DNA of 22,220 nucleotides from CAZOIA01 sp964579675. Lineage in GTDB: Bacteria; Planctomycetota; Phycisphaerae; UBA1845; PWPN01. The DNA is taken from positions 1-22,220 of the forward strand of contig CAZOIA010000092.1 in NCBI GenBank assembly GCA_964579675.1. The letters run 5' to 3'. Made by a program: the position numbers and the translations under genes. Positions 8,143 to 15,949 of this stretch are shown piece after piece (the first letter of the stretch is position 1; each line of letters starts with the position of its first letter). The notes below the pieces were generated by a model, which saw only the letters and a program-made list of their open reading frames with translations, searched no databases and was not told where the DNA came from.

Positions 8143-8328
8143 AAGATGTGACCGCGCGAGTCGAAACATATAAGGTGCAGTATGCCGACAATGAGAAACC
8201 GCCCTTGGAGCCGGGTTGGACCGTCACCCGGGGGCGCGGCCTGCCCCACTCTCCAGGGATCATGATAGTAGAGTGCAGGGTGCAGCGTTCCCAACCCGTT
8301 GCACAAGCCCGAGGCGAAAGGTGCACCC

Positions 8329-8796
8329 ATGCGACAAGTGCTGTTCTGCATGATGGTCGTCGCGGCTTGCTGGGGCCCGACATGTCCGCGTGCCGACTAT
8401 AAGAGCAGCATCCAGATTACGCCGGCCGGGGAATTCGGGGTCTATGCAGAACCTTCGGACCAAGACCAGGCTGCCGGTCATCCGAGCTTCGGGCCCGGAG
8501 TCGGCTATCCTGAACCGGCGTCGGTGGCTGAGCAGGATCTCGGCGCGGTGCACCGAGGCTCGTTTGTCGTCTTTGAAACGTCCCAGGGCGATTTGAGTGA
8601 AGCAGTAGCCCGCATCACCGATGCCGATGAGCAGACCGTGGCCAACCCCAGCCTCGATCCCGACAGCACGCCCACCCGGATCGGGATCAAGGTTTCGTTT
8701 GACCTTTCCGACGGCACATACACGCTCGAACTTCGGACCCCGACGGACATCCTCATCGCGCGGGTCACGTTCGAGCTACAGAATCCTGTTTTCTAG
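8329..8796 (+). CDS. Small secreted protein, unknown function
   Basis: This 155-residue protein begins with a signal peptide (MRQVLFCMMVVAACWGPTC...). ATG 8329 has AAAGGTG close upstream; an in-frame upstream codon at 8299 would push the hydrophobic stretch inward. The mature part is acidic with beta-rich segments (IKVSFDLSDGTYTLELRTP, ILIARVTFELQNP) that resemble an immunoglobulin-like or accessory binding fold, but I recognise no family. It lies 187 bases after the protease gene and 48 bases before, and in the same frame as, the TPR/barrel gene. Co-transcription with the latter is likely. Confidence 0.7.
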   Translation: MRQVLFCMMVVAACWGPTCPRADYKSSIQITPAGEFGVYAEPSDQDQAAGHPSFGPGVGYPEPASVAEQDLGAVHRGSFVVFETSQGDLSEAVARITDADEQTVANPSLDPDSTPTRIGIKVSFDLSDGTYTLELRTPTDILIARVTFELQNPVF

Positions 8797-8844
8797 ACTC
8801 TTCGTTCAACCAGACTCTGGACAGACGCGAACCACCACCCTAGT

Positions 8845-10239
8845 TTGTTGCGCGTGGATCCCTTGGAAGCGAAGTTATTGCCCCGGGTATGCCTGACGGC
8901 CTCGGCCCTGACGTGCTGGAGCCTGGCGGCCGCGCCCCTGCCCGTCGAGGCGCTCGCAGCACCGGCAGAGGAAAACCAGGAACAGGTCGTGCGCGACGCC
9001 CTCGACTCGGCGGCAGAGCTCCTGGGGCAAGGGCACGCTCGCCAGGCCCTGTCCGCCTTGCAGCCCGCGGGGAAGATCGAGCCCCACAACCCCTGGCTGC
9101 TGTTCTATCAGGGCGCCGCTCATCTGCAGCTCGGTGCCGCGTACGAGGCGATGGCCGACCTTGATCGCGCCCTCGACCTGTTGGCGGGATTCGACGACCC
9201 CGAACCCGAGCTTGCCAGGCAGATTGAACTCCTCCGGTGCACCGCCCGCCGGCAGGTGTTGAAGGTTACCTACCAGACCGGTTTGGCCTTCGACACTAAC
9301 GTCACCTTCATGGGCGACGCCGCCACCGGTCTCGACCTCATTGCCGGACGTGAAGACGGGAAGTTCAGCTCCGGCTTGGGGATCCATTATTCTCCCCTGG
9401 CCACCGAACGACACGCGCTGACGCTGGGGGCTCGGCTCGGTCACAGTTGGCACTTCAGCGTCGAGGAGTTCGACTATCAGGACTACGGAGCGTACCTCCG
9501 CTACGCCCGTCGGCTGAACGACCGCTTCTCGGCCGACATCCAGTACGACTACGACATCAGCTACCTGGGCAATGAGCTTTTCCTCTCCAACCACGCGATC
9601 ACGCCCGGTGTCGAGTACCGCTGGCGAGAGGGCCCCGGGCAGTTCGATTTGGATCGGACCCGTCTCTACTACCAGTTTGCCGGGCGGGATTTCCTTTTTG
9701 ACACCATGCCCGAGTTCGATCGCGACGGGCTCGCTCACGCCGTCGGCATCGAGCAGAGTATGTTGCTCCAGCCCGTGGCCGGCAAAGATTGGATCTGGCG
9801 CCTGGCTGCCGGTTACCAATTCGCCTCTATCGGGACCCAAGGCACCGAGTTCGATCGCTTCACGCACGACTTCTACCTGGGCCTCAACCTGCCCCTCGTT
9901 AACCCGATGGCCCCGGACCGTTACCTGATTCTGCCGGACAAGGAGTTGCTGTTCACGTTCAATGCAAACTGGCAACTGGCCGACTATCGCGAGGGAAGCC
10001 TGCTTGACGCCGAGCGCGACGAGCGGTCCGACCTGACCACCACTTTCGGGTTTGCCCTCAGCCAGAAGTTGATCGAGGACACCCGCTGCGGCGACCTGAC
10101 GCTCCATGCGATCATCAACTGGACCGACGCGGATTCCAACGTCACGACCGCTCGCGATCTGCGATTCCCTTACTTGCGGTCCACCCCGTTCACTTACGAC
10201 AAAGTCGTCTACGGCGTGCAGTTGGAATGGTCGTGGTAA
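8845..10239 (+). CDS. TPR plus outer-membrane beta-barrel protein
   Basis: The frame gives up to 464 residues. A signal peptide (PRVCLTASALTCWSLAAA) is followed by TPR-like helices at about residues 45-125, for example ALDSAAELLGQGHARQAL and LFYQGAAHLQLGAAYEAMAD. From about residue 137 to the end there are alternating amphipathic strands with many Tyr, Phe and Trp, ending in EWSW, a C-terminal aromatic typical of outer-membrane barrels. The layout resembles Slam-type (TPR plus barrel) surface-export proteins, but I cannot confirm homology. No ATG is available: the outermost start is TTG 8845, with GTG 8854 and TTG 8878 as alternatives. The last has GGAAG 8 bases upstream and fits the signal peptide well. 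The previous gene ends 48 bases upstream in the same frame. Confidence 0.85.
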   Translation: MLRVDPLEAKLLPRVCLTASALTCWSLAAAPLPVEALAAPAEENQEQVVRDALDSAAELLGQGHARQALSALQPAGKIEPHNPWLLFYQGAAHLQLGAAYEAMADLDRALDLLAGFDDPEPELARQIELLRCTARRQVLKVTYQTGLAFDTNVTFMGDAATGLDLIAGREDGKFSSGLGIHYSPLATERHALTLGARLGHSWHFSVEEFDYQDYGAYLRYARRLNDRFSADIQYDYDISYLGNELFLSNHAITPGVEYRWREGPGQFDLDRTRLYYQFAGRDFLFDTMPEFDRDGLAHAVGIEQSMLLQPVAGKDWIWRLAAGYQFASIGTQGTEFDRFTHDFYLGLNLPLVNPMAPDRYLILPDKELLFTFNANWQLADYREGSLLDAERDERSDLTTTFGFALSQKLIEDTRCGDLTLHAIINWTDADSNVTTARDLRFPYLRSTPFTYDKVVYGVQLEWSW

Positions 10240-10261
10240 AACGGCAGGTGGCTCGCCACTG

Positions 10262-10295
10262 CCGAGACTGCAGGTTCTCCGAGACTGCAGGTTTT
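10262..10295. repeat. 17-base tandem repeat, two copies
   Basis: CCGAGACTGCAGGTTCT at 10262-10278 is followed directly by a copy at 10279-10295 with one mismatch. A third copy starts (CCGAG) but runs into the hairpin at 10300. Confidence 0.85.
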
Positions 10296-10299
10296 CCGA

Positions 10300-10320
10300 G
10301 CCGGCGTCTGCGACGCCGGT
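10300..10320. repeat. Perfect 8-bp hairpin, three-base loop
   Basis: CCGGCGTC, loop TGC, then GACGCCGG. It lies 60 bases past the stop of the beta-barrel gene. It has the same layout as the hairpin at 10429-10447 (8-bp stem, loop TGT). Confidence 0.8.
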
Positions 10321-10369
10321 GATATGAGGGAGCACACCCGGCTCACAGAGCCCGTACATGTTTAGCGAC

Positions 10370-10432
10370 CTCCGACGCGATCAGGGCCGGTTCCGACACG
10401 GTCAGCGCCGCTTCCAGCGCGATCAGAGCCGG
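10370..10432. repeat. 21-base tandem repeat, three diverged copies
   Basis: Units lie at 10370-10390, 10391-10411 and 10412-10432. Units 1 and 3 match at 17 of 21 positions and units 1 and 2 at 16 of 21. Each has a TTCC-like start and a GCCGG-like end. Confidence 0.75.
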
Positions 10433-10447
10433 CCTCTGTGAGGCCGG
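10429..10447. repeat. Perfect 8-bp hairpin, three-base loop
   Basis: CCGGCCTC, loop TGT, then GAGGCCGG. It overlaps the end of the third 21-base repeat. A related but weaker stem, GGCTC-ACA-GAGCC, lies at 10340-10352. Confidence 0.8.
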
Positions 10448-10491
10448 TGTTTCCTCGGACGAGTAGGGCCCCACGCCGCGAAGGCGCACCG

Positions 10492-10583
10492 GGCTCGGAA
10501 TACGGAATGCAGCGCACGGGGCTCGCAGAGCCCGGCTCGGAATACGGAATGCAGCGTACCGGGCTCACGAAGCCCGGCTCGGA
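10492..10583. repeat. 42-base tandem repeat containing hairpins
   Basis: Two full units (10492-10533 and 10534-10575) match at 37 of 42 positions, and a third begins at 10576 (GGCTCGGA). Each full unit ends in a hairpin: GGGCTC-GCA-GAGCCC at 10519-10533 and CCGGGCT-CACGA-AGCCCGG at 10559-10577. Mismatches concentrate near the loops. Some stem pairs are maintained despite base changes. Confidence 0.85.
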
Positions 10584-10686
10584 CGCCGGAACGACACCCG
10601 CAAACTAAACGTTGGCGGAGAAGCAGCGCCGATCGTAAGCACCCGTGCGGACCCACGCACTACTCGACTCGCGGGTGGTTCAGTAA

Positions 10687-12684
10687 TCACGAGAAGAGAC
10701 CGTTAGTCGGGAAGCGATCCGCCCCGTCGTTGACGCCGTCGCCGTCCGTGTCGGCGTTGTAGGGATCGGTGCCGTAGAAATCGACCTCCTCCTCATCCGA
10801 CAGGCCGTCGCCGTCCGTGTCCAGCGTGGACGGTGCCTGGCCCCCGTCCGCCACGCTGACCGTCAGGGCATACCTCCCCGTTCTGCTGGCCAGACCGTGA
10901 CGGACCTTCACATAGTAGGTCCCGCTCGATGGACACGCCCAGGCAATCCTGGCGTTGAGTCCTGCACCACCGTCGTCATTCCGGCCCAGTTCCGTGACCC
11001 CGTCCGGACCGTACAGGTGCAGGTAGGTGTTGGTTGAGCCGGAAGTCTCAAGGATGTACGAGGTGCCGGCCTCGGCACTGAACCGGAAGTAATCCACGTC
11101 ACCCGGAACCTCGATATTGCCGGCAGCCGGGGTCCCATCGGTGGACACCCGCGTCGCCCCCACCTGAGAATCGGTGTGGTCATCCTGGGGATTGGCATCG
11201 ACCTGGACAAGCACGTTGACGGTGGCGGTATCGCTCCCGGGACGGTGCTCAACCCCAACCCTGAGCTGGAAGGTCAGCGTCGTGTTCGTGCTCACGGCCG
11301 GGGCGGTGAAGGTCGGGTTCACACCGGTGGTGTCCGACAGGATGACCGGCGGTCCGGCTATCTGACGCCAGGAATAAGTCAGGGCCAGGAACTGGGGCTG
11401 GCTGCTCCTCGAGCCGTCGAGCATAACGGTAACCCCGGGCGCCACGGTCTGGTCGTCGCCGGCATCAGCCACCGGCGGCTCATCGGGAATGGGGGCTACG
11501 TCTACAACCGTGATCGTGATTGTCTCGGCAGCCGTACCGCACTCGTTCGTGACCGCGAGTTCAAAAGTCAGTTGGATGTCTGCCGCAACCCGCGGCGCCG
11601 TAAACGAAGGCCTTGCCCCGTTAGGCGGATAGAGCGTGACGGAAGGACCGCTGATCTGCCGCCAACTGTAAGTGAGAGGTGCGCCATCCGGATCGTAAGA
11701 TAAGGTTCCGTCGAGGGTCACGGCGCGACCCTCTTCCGCCCTCGGCGTACTGGTGTGCGGGTGGGCAACCGGCAACGTGCATTCCGACGGCGGGGCCGGC
11801 GGCAGCGACGCCCGCGTGCCGTTGATGAACACCTCGGTGTAATCATCCACGCCGTCCCCGTCGCTGTCGATCGCATTCGGATCGGTGCCCAGGGCGAAGA
11901 TTTCCAGTGTATCGGGTATCCCGTCACCGTCGGTGTCCAGATCTGCCAGCGCGGTCAGATCGGGGGCCTCCACCGCGAAGACTCCCGGCCTGGGCACGGG
12001 GACCGGGATCACCACAAGATCAGCACTGCCATACAGTCTGCGGATCGCGTCGATATCATCCTGCCCCAGGCCGGCCACCGGGCCGGTATACTCGGCGTAC
12101 ATGACCGCCCCTGGATCAGGGCTGTGCTCCAGGCCCAACGCGTGCCCGATCTCGTGCAAGAGGATCGTCAACAGGTGGGGCCGGTCATTCCGCGGCTCCA
12201 GCGCCCATGCTTCGCAGGCGTCGAGCTGAATCAGGCCGGCCCGGGGCGTACCCGGGAAGAACGCCCGGCCCATCTGGTTGGCTCCCACGTTGTCCACGCA
12301 GTCAAACCGCGTCCCGTCGCCGAGGTCCTCGTCTTCGGGTTCAAAGGAAATGGGGATGTCCGCCCCGCCTTCGACGTACTGGAAGGTCAAGGTGCATACT
12401 TCTGCCCAGAGGGAAAACGCATCTTCGATCACCTGGAGCTGGTCTTGAAGGCTGATCGCCGACTCGTCGTAGGGCCGGGGCAACGACCAGGTCAGCCCGG
12501 TCCCGGGCCAGCGGGTCATCGGGCGGAAGTAGATCAGTGAAGCCGGTTGCTGGGCCAGGCCGTCGTGCATGCACGCCGCACCGAAGGTGCCACAGGCCGT
12601 CATCTGCGGCGGCGGCACACAAACCGGACCAGTCATCAACAACAGAACAAAGAGAATCAGGCCGAGGAGAAGCGGCGCTCTCAT
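10687..12684 (-). CDS. Secreted matrixin-like metalloprotease with TSP3, PKD-like and PPC domains
   Basis: This is a 665-residue protein. ATG 12684 is chosen because GGAGG lies 9 bases upstream and a strong signal peptide (MRAPLLLGLILFVLLL) follows. Residues about 50-220 are an M10A-type catalytic domain: LTWSLP strand, zinc motif HEIGHALGLEH at 177-187, Met-turn VMYA with M195, and closing DIDAIRRLYG. No cysteine-switch propeptide is visible. Then come a TSP3-type calcium repeat (DTDGDGIPD, DSDGDGVDD, about 246-285), two PKD/REJ-like beta-domains (about 305-395 and 405-495, each with LTYSWRQI), a PPC-like domain (about 500-608, DVDYFRFSAEAG) and a C-terminal TSP3 pair. It is calcium-rich and extracellular. 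It has its own promoter and is divergent from the gene at 13077. Confidence 0.92.
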   Translation of the reverse strand: MRAPLLLGLILFVLLLMTGPVCVPPPQMTACGTFGAACMHDGLAQQPASLIYFRPMTRWPGTGLTWSLPRPYDESAISLQDQLQVIEDAFSLWAEVCTLTFQYVEGGADIPISFEPEDEDLGDGTRFDCVDNVGANQMGRAFFPGTPRAGLIQLDACEAWALEPRNDRPHLLTILLHEIGHALGLEHSPDPGAVMYAEYTGPVAGLGQDDIDAIRRLYGSADLVVIPVPVPRPGVFAVEAPDLTALADLDTDGDGIPDTLEIFALGTDPNAIDSDGDGVDDYTEVFINGTRASLPPAPPSECTLPVAHPHTSTPRAEEGRAVTLDGTLSYDPDGAPLTYSWRQISGPSVTLYPPNGARPSFTAPRVAADIQLTFELAVTNECGTAAETITITVVDVAPIPDEPPVADAGDDQTVAPGVTVMLDGSRSSQPQFLALTYSWRQIAGPPVILSDTTGVNPTFTAPAVSTNTTLTFQLRVGVEHRPGSDTATVNVLVQVDANPQDDHTDSQVGATRVSTDGTPAAGNIEVPGDVDYFRFSAEAGTSYILETSGSTNTYLHLYGPDGVTELGRNDDGGAGLNARIAWACPSSGTYYVKVRHGLASRTGRYALTVSVADGGQAPSTLDTDGDGLSDEEEVDFYGTDPYNADTDGDGVNDGADRFPTNGLFS

Positions 12685-12750
12685 TACCGGTTGCCTCCGC
12701 GCACCAAACCCCCAGGCTGGCACGTCTTCAGGACTCGCCCCACGAAAACG

Positions 12751-12779
12751 ATTCTATCTGGACCAGGAGAAAGCGTCAA
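12751..12779 (-). promoter_or_regulatory. Strong sigma70-like promoter for the matrixin-like gene
   Basis: Read on the minus strand, TTGACG (plus 12774-12779), a 17-base spacer and TAGAAT (plus 12751-12756) match 5 of 6 consensus bases each. The expected start is near 12744, giving a leader of about 60 bases to ATG 12684. This supports that start over the upstream one at 12723. Confidence 0.65.
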
Positions 12780-12992
12780 GCATCATCCGCCCGGGCGCTG
12801 TCGGGCACGCTGGACCTACGTAAGGCCAAGCGGTCATGGCTGCGAATCACCCGCCGGGACCGACTCTCCGCTCAAAGCGTGCGCGCCGGGGCCGAAGAAA
12901 AAACATCGCCGTGAAAGAAAACACGCCGTCGCCCGAAGTAAAGGTGGCAGGGACCAGCCTTTTCCCTGTCCTCCAGGCGGAACCGCCGGGAG

Positions 12993-13022
12993 TTGATGGA
13001 CGTTGCGAGAAGGGGTTATAAT
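12993..13022 (+). promoter_or_regulatory. Sigma70-like promoter for the small secreted protein gene
   Basis: TTGATG (12993-12998), an 18-base spacer and a perfect TATAAT (13017-13022). The transcription start would be near 13029, so the upstream in-frame ATG inside the promoter cannot be the real start. Confidence 0.6.
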
Positions 13023-13076
13023 CCTTTTGGCCCTGTCGGCGGGTTCGCCGGTACGGGTTTTGTGAGGCACATCGCG

Positions 13077-13715
13077 ATGAACATGAACGTTCAGAGTGCG
13101 GGATGGATCTGGTTTGTCACCGCAAGCATCCTTATCGGGCCCGGATGCCGGCCGGGACAGATCTTTTACCGGCCCGCGGCGGTGAATCGGGTGACGGAGC
13201 AGGAGCAATGCCGGCTGGCCAGCGACGGACCAGAGGCCGCCGACCATCCCCCGATGGCTTCCGGGCGAGCCATAGCGGCAGGCCCAACAACTCAACCGGC
13301 CGCCACGGAAGGTCCCTCGACCCAACCCGCCAGCACGACGGCGAAACCTGGCAGAAAGCTGTATACGACCCCCAGTGGCGCGGTTCCGGGCAACATGGTG
13401 GCCATGGGACTGGATCGGTCGGCGTCCCAGAACTTGATCGTTGGAGCCGGGGCGGACGACGCCCAAGCCAGGCAGATCGTCACCCCGTTCGGGAGTTCGT
13501 CGCGTGGAACCTTCCTTGGGCCAGCCGGCCTGGCGGGTTCTCAGCCAGGCATCACGATTGCGGGCAGCCAGCCGGGGCTGCTGGAGGGAGTTTTCCGCAC
13601 GATCGGGTGGACGATCGGGCCGGGGATCTTCGCCGCCGCGCAGCGTAACCCGACGCACGCGGCGTGCCTGGCGCTGCACCGGAGCGGGTTCAACCCGACG
13701 TTTTGTCCCAGGTAG
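13077..13715 (+). CDS. Small secreted protein with Thr/Gln/Pro-rich linker, unknown function
   Basis: This 212-residue protein starts at ATG 13077, with GTGAGG about 9 bases upstream and a promoter ending at 13022. The N-terminus MNMNVQSAGWIWFVTASILIGPGC is a signal sequence. The GPGC could be a poor lipobox but does not match the usual pattern. Residues about 60-95 are low-complexity (TTQPAATEGPSTQPASTTAKP region). The C-terminal half is Gly/Ser-rich with a repeated AGSQPG (GLAGSQPGITIAGSQPGLLEG) and two cysteines near the end. I recognise no family. Confidence 0.65.
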   Translation: MNMNVQSAGWIWFVTASILIGPGCRPGQIFYRPAAVNRVTEQEQCRLASDGPEAADHPPMASGRAIAAGPTTQPAATEGPSTQPASTTAKPGRKLYTTPSGAVPGNMVAMGLDRSASQNLIVGAGADDAQARQIVTPFGSSSRGTFLGPAGLAGSQPGITIAGSQPGLLEGVFRTIGWTIGPGIFAAAQRNPTHAACLALHRSGFNPTFCPR

Positions 13716-13880
13716 GAACCGCATCCGGCGGCGAGAGCCCCCACACCCGCAAGTCGTCAATCCCACCCTCGCCGCTACTTGCCCGCCGTTGTTCACGATC
13801 ATACTCAAATGCAGGGTGGAAGTTCGTTCAGCTTCACGCTCGACGGGCTTGAGGCTCCCGGCGTTTCGACCCGCTTCGTC

Positions 13881-15041
13881 TCACTCGCCGAAGCTTGTGA
13901 AGTTCGCACGCCAGTAGAAATCCGGATCCTGATAATAGGAGGTGTACACCTCATAGCCGGCTGGCCCTTCAACCGCCATCTGTCCCCGCTGGAAGGTCAA
14001 CTCCCGCTGGAACGCCAACGTCAGGGTCGGGTTCATGATGTCAATCAGCGCGACGTGATACAGGCCGACGAGATGCCCGACCTCGTGGGCTGCCGTGTGG
14101 GCGAGCCCCAGAACGATGTTGTTCACCGAGTCGGTCACGGCCGACCGGCAGCCTTCGCCATAGCCCTGGAAACTGCCGACGTACACCACCGCCTCGTCGT
14201 CGGGCACGTGATTGCCGGGGTCGATCTCAGCCTCCCCGTACTTGACCCGATCGTTCGCACAATGAGCGTGTTCATCATCCAGATCCGTCAGGTACATCGT
14301 CTCGAAGATGGGCCCTGTGGGGTCCGCCAATTGGCGCCTTGCCACGAACGTGACCGTTGAAACCGGCGTATCCGGGTCGGACGGGACTTCACCTTCTCGC
14401 AGGATCTCGATGGGTGTGTTCGCGAAAAGCCTTCCCAGGTACTCGATGATCCTGTCTTTGACCTCCTCGCTCATGTCCGACAGGAGTTGACGGTCCTGGT
14501 CAGTGAACCACTCCGCGGGGGCCAACCCGAGGAGGAAATCGGGTTCGAAGACCACGCGTACCCACTGCCTCTCCGGCGGGGCGAAGTCCGGGTCGCCGGG
14601 CATGACGGTCAGGACGGCTCGCTGCTCAACGTCGCGGGCGGTCGGCTCAAACAGGACAAGAACGCCGTATTGTCCGGAGACCGGGATGCGATAGTCAAAG
14701 AATGTGTTGGCCGGCCCCCCGCCAGCCAGGACGCCCGCTACTTCGGACTCGCTATCCCGAAACAGGATCAGGCCCTCTTTGACTGCGTCGCCGTCCACCT
14801 TCAAGCAGATCACCTCTCCCTCCGTGAACGCACCCAGGTTGGTGAACTCGTGATCCAGTTCCCGAGGCTCACCGTCCAGTAGAACTACGGGCAGGCTCCA
14901 GATCTTGGGTGCCGGATGGTCCCAGGAAGAAGGGAGGGGGCAACCCATATAGGGACTGAACATGAACAGGCTCACCGAAAACGTTGTGGCACGCATGGCC
15001 CACAGATGTTGCCGCATTCTTCGAATGTTCACACCACACAT
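13881..15041 (-). CDS. Secreted zincin-type metalloprotease-like protein
   Basis: This 386-residue protein carries an extended zinc motif HEVGHLVGLYH at residues 319-329 followed by a Met-turn-like IMNP at 335-338, the metzincin arrangement. The N-terminus has a hydrophobic export segment (FSVSLFMFSPYMGC), with an atypical YMGC that might be a lipobox. A beta-rich N-terminal part (about 40-150, including FFDYRIPVSGQYGVLVLFEP) resembles a PPC-like domain. The start is ATG 15041, overlapping the TGA of the preceding lipoprotein gene as TGATG, with GGAG 8 bases upstream; the upstream TTG/GTG codons are less likely. It is the last gene of the sigma/kinase operon. The exact family is unassigned; it is distinct from the matrixin-like protein at 10687. 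Confidence 0.85.
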   Translation of the reverse strand: MCGVNIRRMRQHLWAMRATTFSVSLFMFSPYMGCPLPSSWDHPAPKIWSLPVVLLDGEPRELDHEFTNLGAFTEGEVICLKVDGDAVKEGLILFRDSESEVAGVLAGGGPANTFFDYRIPVSGQYGVLVLFEPTARDVEQRAVLTVMPGDPDFAPPERQWVRVVFEPDFLLGLAPAEWFTDQDRQLLSDMSEEVKDRIIEYLGRLFANTPIEILREGEVPSDPDTPVSTVTFVARRQLADPTGPIFETMYLTDLDDEHAHCANDRVKYGEAEIDPGNHVPDDEAVVYVGSFQGYGEGCRSAVTDSVNNIVLGLAHTAAHEVGHLVGLYHVALIDIMNPTLTLAFQRELTFQRGQMAVEGPAGYEVYTSYYQDPDFYWRANFTSFGE

Positions 15042-15949
15042 CACCAAGGCTCCGCCAGGATCTCGATTATCTCGATGGGGGATTCCACCTCGACGCTGCC
15101 GGGGCGAAATGCGACCACATCGGAGAAGAACTCGACCCGGTACACACCCGGGGGCCTCTCGAATGCGAATGCTCCGTCGGCATCGGTGATCGTATAGTCG
15201 ATAGGATCGCTGTAATCCGAATCGGGATCGTTCGTGGGGTCATCGTCGTCGAGCCGGACCCGGAACTTCGTGCCCAACAGCACCACGACGCCCTCGACGC
15301 CCGTGCCGTCGGGGTAGGTGACGCGCCCGGCGATAGGCTGCTTCTCCATCAGGGGCGGCGGCGGGTCGGCCGCCAGTGCGGCGTCTTCTACACCATGCAC
15401 TTCCCAGACCGCATCCTCGTTCGGGAAAAGCGCCAGCCCGAGAATCATCTCATCGATCGTACTGCCCTGGGCGAACTTCACCCGTGCGACACCCTCCGGG
15501 GCGTCCCAGTTGGCGATGGTATAAATACCCAGCGGGATCCACCATCCGCACGGGCCCGGGATGTCCTCGATCCGGCCGGCGACGATCGGGGTGGACTCGA
15601 CGAGTTCCTCCTCGTCCTCGCCAATGGGCCGGTCGTCGTTGACCCGCCGGTACAGGTAGATCTCGACATCAATCGACACGGGGCAGGCGTGGCCGATGTA
15701 GTCCACCAAGTTCACGCGAGACGCGACCCCGGGTGCCATGAGAGGGGTCTTCTCAAGCTCGCCGGGCTCACCCTCGCCCGGGTCCACGTGTGCCCGCAGG
15801 CCAAAAGCTGCATAATACCGCGTCGAGAAGTTATAGAATACGATGCTGGTCTCGATCGGCAGATCGGCGAAGTACAGGTCGGTCGGCTCACAAGCAGCGA
15901 TCGCCGCCAGGACAACCCCCGCCAGAATCAGGTGGATGGCATTCCTCAC
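15041..15949 (-). CDS. Lipoprotein with C-terminal carboxypeptidase-regulatory-like domain
   Basis: This 302-residue protein has a signal HLILAGVVLAAIAAC, a good lipobox with Cys20. Residues about 205-300 (PIAGRVTYPDGTGVEGVVVL ... ITDADGAFAFERPPGVYRVEFF) match the transthyretin-like carboxypeptidase-regulatory/SpaA-type beta-sandwich common in surface proteins. An acidic aspartate-rich insert (DDDDPTNDPDSDY) lies within it. The start is GTG 15949, overlapping the kinase stop codon as GTGA, with GAAGG 10 bases upstream. Its stop overlaps the next start (TGATG). The tight coupling suggests production in fixed ratio with the kinase and zincin. A sensor or substrate-presenting partner in the envelope is inferred only. 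Confidence 0.88.
   Translation of the reverse strand: MRNAIHLILAGVVLAAIAACEPTDLYFADLPIETSIVFYNFSTRYYAAFGLRAHVDPGEGEPGELEKTPLMAPGVASRVNLVDYIGHACPVSIDVEIYLYRRVNDDRPIGEDEEELVESTPIVAGRIEDIPGPCGWWIPLGIYTIANWDAPEGVARVKFAQGSTIDEMILGLALFPNEDAVWEVHGVEDAALAADPPPPLMEKQPIAGRVTYPDGTGVEGVVVLLGTKFRVRLDDDDPTNDPDSDYSDPIDYTITDADGAFAFERPPGVYRVEFFSDVVAFRPGSVEVESPIEIIEILAEPW

Larger units (their letters stand above)
10240..10686. other. Gene-free island of short tandem repeats and hairpins
   Basis: These 447 bases lie between the stop codons of two convergent genes. They contain a 17-base repeat (two copies), a 21-base repeat (three copies), a 42-base repeat (two and a partial) and at least five short GC-rich hairpins. 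I see no credible gene: the minus-strand frames here are simply translations of the repeats. No hairpin is followed by a T-run, so none is a textbook terminator, though some may end transcription of the two converging genes. Confidence 0.7.
12685..13076. other. Divergent promoter region between metalloprotease and small secreted protein genes
   Basis: This 392-base gap carries two outward-facing promoters (12751-12779 on minus, 12993-13022 on plus) about 210 bases apart. The 210 bases between them contain no protein-like frame that I accept; a long minus-strand frame crossing it is antisense to the gene at 13077 and lacks a ribosome site. Confidence 0.6.

Noticed and set aside
8875..10359. 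494-codon minus-strand frame opposite the TPR/barrel gene
   Set aside because: Antisense shadow; the plus-strand protein has a signal peptide, TPR helices and barrel strands, whereas this frame has none.
10362..10656. Minus-strand frames with a repeated 14-residue unit (SPVRCIPYSEPG)
   Set aside because: The repetition is just the 42-base DNA repeat translated; there is no ribosome site and no domain.
10240..10686. CRISPR array
   Set aside because: Repeats are directly adjacent without unique spacers, of three different lengths, and no cas gene is present.
12834..13808. Long minus-strand frame (324 codons) opposite the small secreted protein gene
   Set aside because: No ribosome site at its start, arginine/glycine-rich non-protein-like translation, and it is antisense to a gene with its own promoter, ribosome site and signal peptide.
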